A stretch of DNA of 44,903 nucleotides from positions 1-44,903 of the forward strand of contig DWWU01000031.1 of the NCBI GenBank assembly GCA_019119555.1, written 5' to 3'. This document shows positions 41,733 through 44,903 of this stretch, one piece after another (position 1 is the first letter of the stretch; each line of letters starts with the position of its first letter). Made by a program: the position numbers and the translations under genes. The notes below the pieces were generated by a model that saw nothing but the letters and a program-made list of their open reading frames with translations, searched no databases and was not told where the DNA came from. The DNA comes from Candidatus Fusicatenibacter intestinigallinarum. GTDB lineage: Bacteria; Bacillota; Clostridia; Lachnospirales; Lachnospiraceae.

Positions 41733-42682
41733 TATCTCGTACCTCCTTTATCTGTCAGTGTAATTCTCGGGTCAATAATCATCATCAGAATGTCTCCAAG
41801 GAAGACTCCGATAATACCCAGCGCTGCATACAGAATCACCAGCGCCTGAACCACGTTTGTGTCATATTTGCCGATCGCATCTGTCAGCAGCGGTCCCATT
41901 CCGGGAACAGAAAAGAACCGTTCTACCAGCAGAGATCCGCCGATGGTGAGCAGGAAAGACGCCGGCAGATACTGAGCCAGCGGTACAAACGCGTTTCGGA
42001 GAACGTGTTTCACCATAATGCTCTTCGTGGACATACCCTTCACTCTTGCGAGTTTGATATAATCCTTGTTAATCTCATCCACCATATATCGTCTGGTCCA
42101 CAGCGCATATCCTGCCGTCGAGCCAAGCGCCAGGCAGACAACCGGAAGGACACTGGAAATTCCCGGATTTCTCGTAGAATACGTTGCCGGAAAGCCAAGA
42201 ACCAGCGAGCCGAATACGAGAATCAGCGAATACGAAACCAAAGGCGGCACCGCGTTGACAAAAATCGTGTACGCCGTTCCGATATGATCCATCAGCTTGT
42301 CCTTGTGCCTGGTCTGCAGGATTCCCAGAAGGATTCCGGCAATCAGCGAAATTACAAGGGAAATCACACCGATTCGCATGGAAACCATAAAACGTTGTCC
42401 AATTACCGCAGTAACAGGTTGACCGCTCTGAATTCTTCGTGACTCTCCCAGATCGCCATGAAGTAACTGCCCATAATAGCGGACTAACTGTTCCGGGATA
42501 CTATCGAGCATTCCTGCTGCTTCCAGTGCGTCATGCTTCTGCTCTTCCGTATATTTCATCAGCTGATCCTCTGTGAAGAAATTTTCGATCGGCAGCATGC
42601 GCATCAGCAGGAAGACGATAGTTACAACGATTAAGACTGTTACAAGGGACTGTAACAGTCTTTTAATCGTGTATTTAACCAT
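41732..42682 (-). CDS. oppB: Peptide ABC transporter permease (OppB-like)
   Basis: This 316-residue permease has a membrane segment at the start (LLQSLVTVLIVVTIVFLLM), a periplasmic-side loop with LVRYYGQLLHGDLGES, and a binding-protein-dependent transport domain with IKLARVKGMSTKSIMVKHV (the EAA loop) followed by LRNAFVPLAQYL. It overlaps oppA by one base (TAATG). Confidence 0.93.
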   Translation of the reverse strand: MVKYTIKRLLQSLVTVLIVVTIVFLLMRMLPIENFFTEDQLMKYTEEQKHDALEAAGMLDSIPEQLVRYYGQLLHGDLGESRRIQSGQPVTAVIGQRFMVSMRIGVISLVISLIAGILLGILQTRHKDKLMDHIGTAYTIFVNAVPPLVSYSLILVFGSLVLGFPATYSTRNPGISSVLPVVCLALGSTAGYALWTRRYMVDEINKDYIKLARVKGMSTKSIMVKHVLRNAFVPLAQYLPASFLLTIGGSLLVERFFSVPGMGPLLTDAIGKYDTNVVQALVILYAALGIIGVFLGDILMMIIDPRITLTDKGGTR

Positions 42683-44631
42683 TATTCAGCCGCAGACGCT
42701 CCGTTGCCGGAACCGGATGCGAAACTGTTGTACTGCTCTGTAGTATAGGCGTCTACAGATGTCTCCCAGCCAACGTATTTATAGTTCTGAATACCGAATG
42801 CGGCATTCTTTGTGGTGTAGTCGTTCACGTGTGTCAGCTGCCATGAAATGTTGTAGTTGCACGGCATTACCAGCACGTTCTCAATCATGAAAGCCTCTGC
42901 CTCCGCGTACGCCTCATATCTGGCGTCGGTGTCGTCAGTGATTGCTTTCGCTGTGTTTACAAGATCTGTATACTGCTGATACAGGCTGATCAGCTCTTCA
43001 TCTGTCGCGTCGTTGATGTTGGAGTAGTCCACGGAGTAGTACGCTCCGTCCTCGCCGTAGGTTTCCTGTCCCAGGAAGTTCTGCGGATCACCGTAGTCAG
43101 CGCCCCATCCGTTTATAGCGAAGGACTGCAGCTGCGGATCCACAACCTCTGCTGTCAGGTTGTTTACGTAGGTTTTGATGTTCAGTGTCACGAAGTCGTC
43201 GCCGAGGCTCTCGCTGAACGCTGTCTTCAGCACGTTTGCGCTGTCGATGCTGGTCTGGTTGTTCGCTGCAACATAGTAGTCGAACTCAACCGGGAAAGTA
43301 ACGCCCTCTGCGGACAGTTCTTCCATTGCCTGTGCCTTCAGCTCTGCAGCTTTGTCGCTGTCCAGTCTTACCATGGTCTCGCCGTCAGACTCTCCAAGAC
43401 CCAGCTTCTCAGCCACAACGTCTGTGTAATCTCTGCCGTCAGACATATAAACGAAACCCTTCATCGTGTAGAAGTTGTTCTCGCAGGACAGCGGGTTGAT
43501 CGCGTTGGTTCTTGAGTAATAGCTGCTCAGATCCAGTCCGTAATACAGTGCCTGGCGGAACGCGGTATTCGCAATCGCCTTGTTGAAGTTGTCATCCGGA
43601 GTTCCATCCTCATTCATCTTATTATAATTGAAGTGGAACTGATAGGAGAACTTATCCGGTCTCTTCTCTACCAGCTGATCATGATATTCATTGTTCTCAT
43701 CATTGTAGATGGTCATCAGATTGCTCTCAGACAGGTCGATTCTGTCCAGATCGCCGGACTGGTACAGCTGGAATCCGGTATCCAGAGACTCGATCATCCG
43801 GATCGTAACTGTATCGAAACGCTGGCTCTCTGTATCCCAGTAGGATTCATTCTTCGTCAGAACTTTCTCATTCTGCGGGATATAGCTGGTCAGCAGGTAT
43901 GGTCCGTTAAACCACATGGTCGTATCGTCGCATGCCAGGAATCCGTCGATGCCAAGTTCATCGATCAGAGCCTGAGACGCCGGATACAGACAGTTATAGG
44001 TAGCTACTGTCGGGAAGTACGGCAGTTCAGCGGTACAGTGATAAACAACTGTGTAATCATCCGGAGCTTCGATGCCTACCATCTCAAGGAACTTGCTTCC
44101 TTCGTCTGCAGTCAGGGCTCTTCCTTCTTCCTCAGACAGACCCTTCGTGTACTTATAATACTCATCAGCGCCCTGGATCATTTCCTGAGGCATGGAGATG
44201 TTTGTGCTGGCATTCTTATGGTAGTTCATTACGAACTCAAGTCCGGTCAGGAAATCCTGTGCGGTACAGTCTGCTTTTTCCTCGCCGTTCTTGTCCACCC
44301 ATTTCACGCCTTCTCTCAGCTTGAAGGTCCAGGTCAGTCCGTTGTCATCGGTGCTGTACTCTTCTGCAAGAGCCGGGATCAGCGCTCCCTCGCTGTCTAC
44401 AGAAAGAAGACCTTCCACCAGGTTGGTGATGACGTTGGAGTCAGATGCGGACTGGGAATTCAGAACGTTCAGTGTCTCCACCTCACGGGCCTGGGTCTCC
44501 CAGGTGTACAGATCTGTCAACGGCTCAGCCTCTCCGCTGCCGGAAGTACTGCCTCCGTTGCCGCCACAGCCTGCCAGCGCCATCATGGCAGCCAGCGCCA
44601 ACGCTGTAAGCTTTGCTGTTCTCTTTTTCAT
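42682..44631 (-). CDS. oppA: Peptide ABC transporter substrate-binding lipoprotein (OppA-like)
   Basis: This 649-residue lipoprotein begins with a basic stretch and hydrophobic core ending at the lipobox ALAGC with Cys22. A low-complexity GSTSGSGE linker follows, then an SBP_bac_5 domain: GLTWTFKLREGVKWVDKNG near residue 95 and NGPYLLTSYIPQNEKVL further on are typical. It is a little longer than classic OppA. ATG 44631 was chosen because GGAG stands upstream and a signal peptide then starts directly; the frame is open 39 codons further but they encode an arginine-rich stretch. It heads the oppABCDF operon. Confidence 0.93.
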   Translation of the reverse strand: MKKRTAKLTALALAAMMALAGCGGNGGSTSGSGEAEPLTDLYTWETQAREVETLNVLNSQSASDSNVITNLVEGLLSVDSEGALIPALAEEYSTDDNGLTWTFKLREGVKWVDKNGEEKADCTAQDFLTGLEFVMNYHKNASTNISMPQEMIQGADEYYKYTKGLSEEEGRALTADEGSKFLEMVGIEAPDDYTVVYHCTAELPYFPTVATYNCLYPASQALIDELGIDGFLACDDTTMWFNGPYLLTSYIPQNEKVLTKNESYWDTESQRFDTVTIRMIESLDTGFQLYQSGDLDRIDLSESNLMTIYNDENNEYHDQLVEKRPDKFSYQFHFNYNKMNEDGTPDDNFNKAIANTAFRQALYYGLDLSSYYSRTNAINPLSCENNFYTMKGFVYMSDGRDYTDVVAEKLGLGESDGETMVRLDSDKAAELKAQAMEELSAEGVTFPVEFDYYVAANNQTSIDSANVLKTAFSESLGDDFVTLNIKTYVNNLTAEVVDPQLQSFAINGWGADYGDPQNFLGQETYGEDGAYYSVDYSNINDATDEELISLYQQYTDLVNTAKAITDDTDARYEAYAEAEAFMIENVLVMPCNYNISWQLTHVNDYTTKNAAFGIQNYKYVGWETSVDAYTTEQYNSFASGSGNGASAAE

Positions 44632-44761
44632 ACATTTCTCCTCTCTTTCTTTCCGATTCATCCTGAAGCGTGTCCGGACACATATCCTCCGCCGTTTCCT
44701 TTCAGATACGCCGTCGCTTTTCTGTCCTCTCCGCTTAGTTTGTGACAAACCGGCAGATTTT

Positions 44762-44790
44762 ATTTTACAAAAAAAGGGATTATCGGTTAA
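44762..44790 (-). promoter_or_regulatory. Promoter of the opp operon
   Basis: Minus strand TTAACC (44785-44790), 17 bp, TAAAAT (44762-44767), about 131 bp before oppA. The -35 box is the right half of the palindrome at 44782-44797, a natural place for a repressor to bind. Confidence 0.4.
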
Positions 44791-44807
44791 TACCGATTTT
44801 TAACCCC
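44769..44807 (-). terminator. Hairpin with T-tract before oppA (terminator, attenuator or operator)
   Basis: On the minus strand GGGGTT pairs with AATCCC, and ATCGGT pairs with ACCGAT inside, followed by seven T residues. The inner part is the 16-bp palindrome at 44782-44797. It can be read as the end of an upstream minus-strand transcript, as an attenuator, or as an operator over the opp -35 box; the sequence alone does not decide. Confidence 0.4.
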
Positions 44808-44821
44808 TGACATGAAAAGAA

Positions 44822-44880
44822 GAGGCAGTCCCAGAGAATTCGGACTTTTTCAAAGTCTGAATTCTCTATGGAACTGCCTC
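44822..44880. terminator. Long inverted repeat at the right edge, probable bidirectional terminator
   Basis: GAGGCAGTCC and AGAGAATTCGGACTTT pair with AAAGTCTGAATTCTCT and GGAACTGCCTC across a small loop, a stem of nearly 28 bp. TTCCTTTTTG follows on plus and TTCTTTTC on minus. It probably ends a minus-strand gene lying beyond the window. The last 20 bases hold nothing else recognisable. Confidence 0.6.
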
Positions 44881-44903
44881 TTCCTTTTTGTAGCCCCTGT
44901 TTT

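Noticed and set aside
44632-44748. A 39-residue extension of OppA
   Set aside because: It is rich in arginine and would place residues before a perfect signal peptide; GGAG precedes ATG 44631.
1-44903. tRNA, rRNA or known riboswitches
   Set aside because: No cloverleaf-like sequence with TTCGA-type T-loops, no rRNA stretch and no recognisable riboswitch core was seen by eye; a covariance-model scan was not possible.

Overview
The window reads as chromosomal DNA of a mid-GC member of the Clostridia, most likely a Lachnospiraceae-type gut anaerobe. Reasons: the block mreB - recD2 - comF - two membrane genes - cdaA - cdaR - HPr, strong AGGAGG ribosome sites, sigma-A-like promoters, an iron-containing alcohol dehydrogenase, and PepF and Opp systems. 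The genus is not determined. No rRNA, tRNA or CRISPR array was seen. Most genes lie on the minus strand.

Layout. (1) 1-9300: the 5' tip of an IS630-type transposase at the edge, an AraC regulator, then a minus-strand catabolic set (DeoR regulator, putative GHL6-type glycosidase, four-carbon acid sugar kinase, PdxA2-like dehydrogenase), and a 2-hydroxyacid dehydrogenase divergent from an IclR regulator. A small remnant resembling the tail of a metallo-beta-lactamase-fold protein sits between glycosidase and kinase. (2) 9589-15427: a HAD phosphatase and a decayed exopolysaccharide locus. The initiating sugar transferase, UDP-galactopyranose mutase and nucleotide-sugar dehydrogenase are intact. 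A GHMP sugar kinase is cut to its N-terminus, and a Wzx-type flippase is broken by a stop, a deletion and a frameshift. (3) 16004-24558: HPr, the c-di-AMP cyclase pair cdaA/cdaR behind two unknown membrane proteins, ComF, RecD2 and MreB. (4) 24828-35407: uvrA with a LexA-like box, hemW, a plus-strand gtrA between hemW and lepA, lepA, an alcohol dehydrogenase, a nitrilase-family amidase and an M3 peptidase. (5) 35649-38165: a znuACB-like zinc/manganese uptake operon. (6) 38377-44631: an oppABCDF-type peptide transporter and a small membrane protein.

The most striking signal is not a gene. A family of palindromic intergenic repeats occurs at about 18 places. Two full copies of 133 bp (15458-15590 and 24630-24762) have inverted ends beginning GTTACWGTTCAGCCAG and three successive hairpins. 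Two are 3' halves, two are diverged internal copies flanking iclR, and twelve are stand-alone palindromes of about 28 bp built on GTAACAGTTCAGC and its complement. Many lie between a recognisable promoter and the start codon (deoR, the sugar transferase, mreB, uvrA, gtrA, pepF, znuA), so they would be transcribed as structured leaders. Others sit at gene ends, where the GTTAC arm supplies the stop codon (the four-carbon acid kinase and pepF). This looks like a MITE- or REP-like family that has seeded leaders and 3' ends.

All calls rest on reading the sequence and translations by eye; no database search was run. Promoters are matches to TTGACA/TATAAT with 17-18 bp spacing and are predictions.
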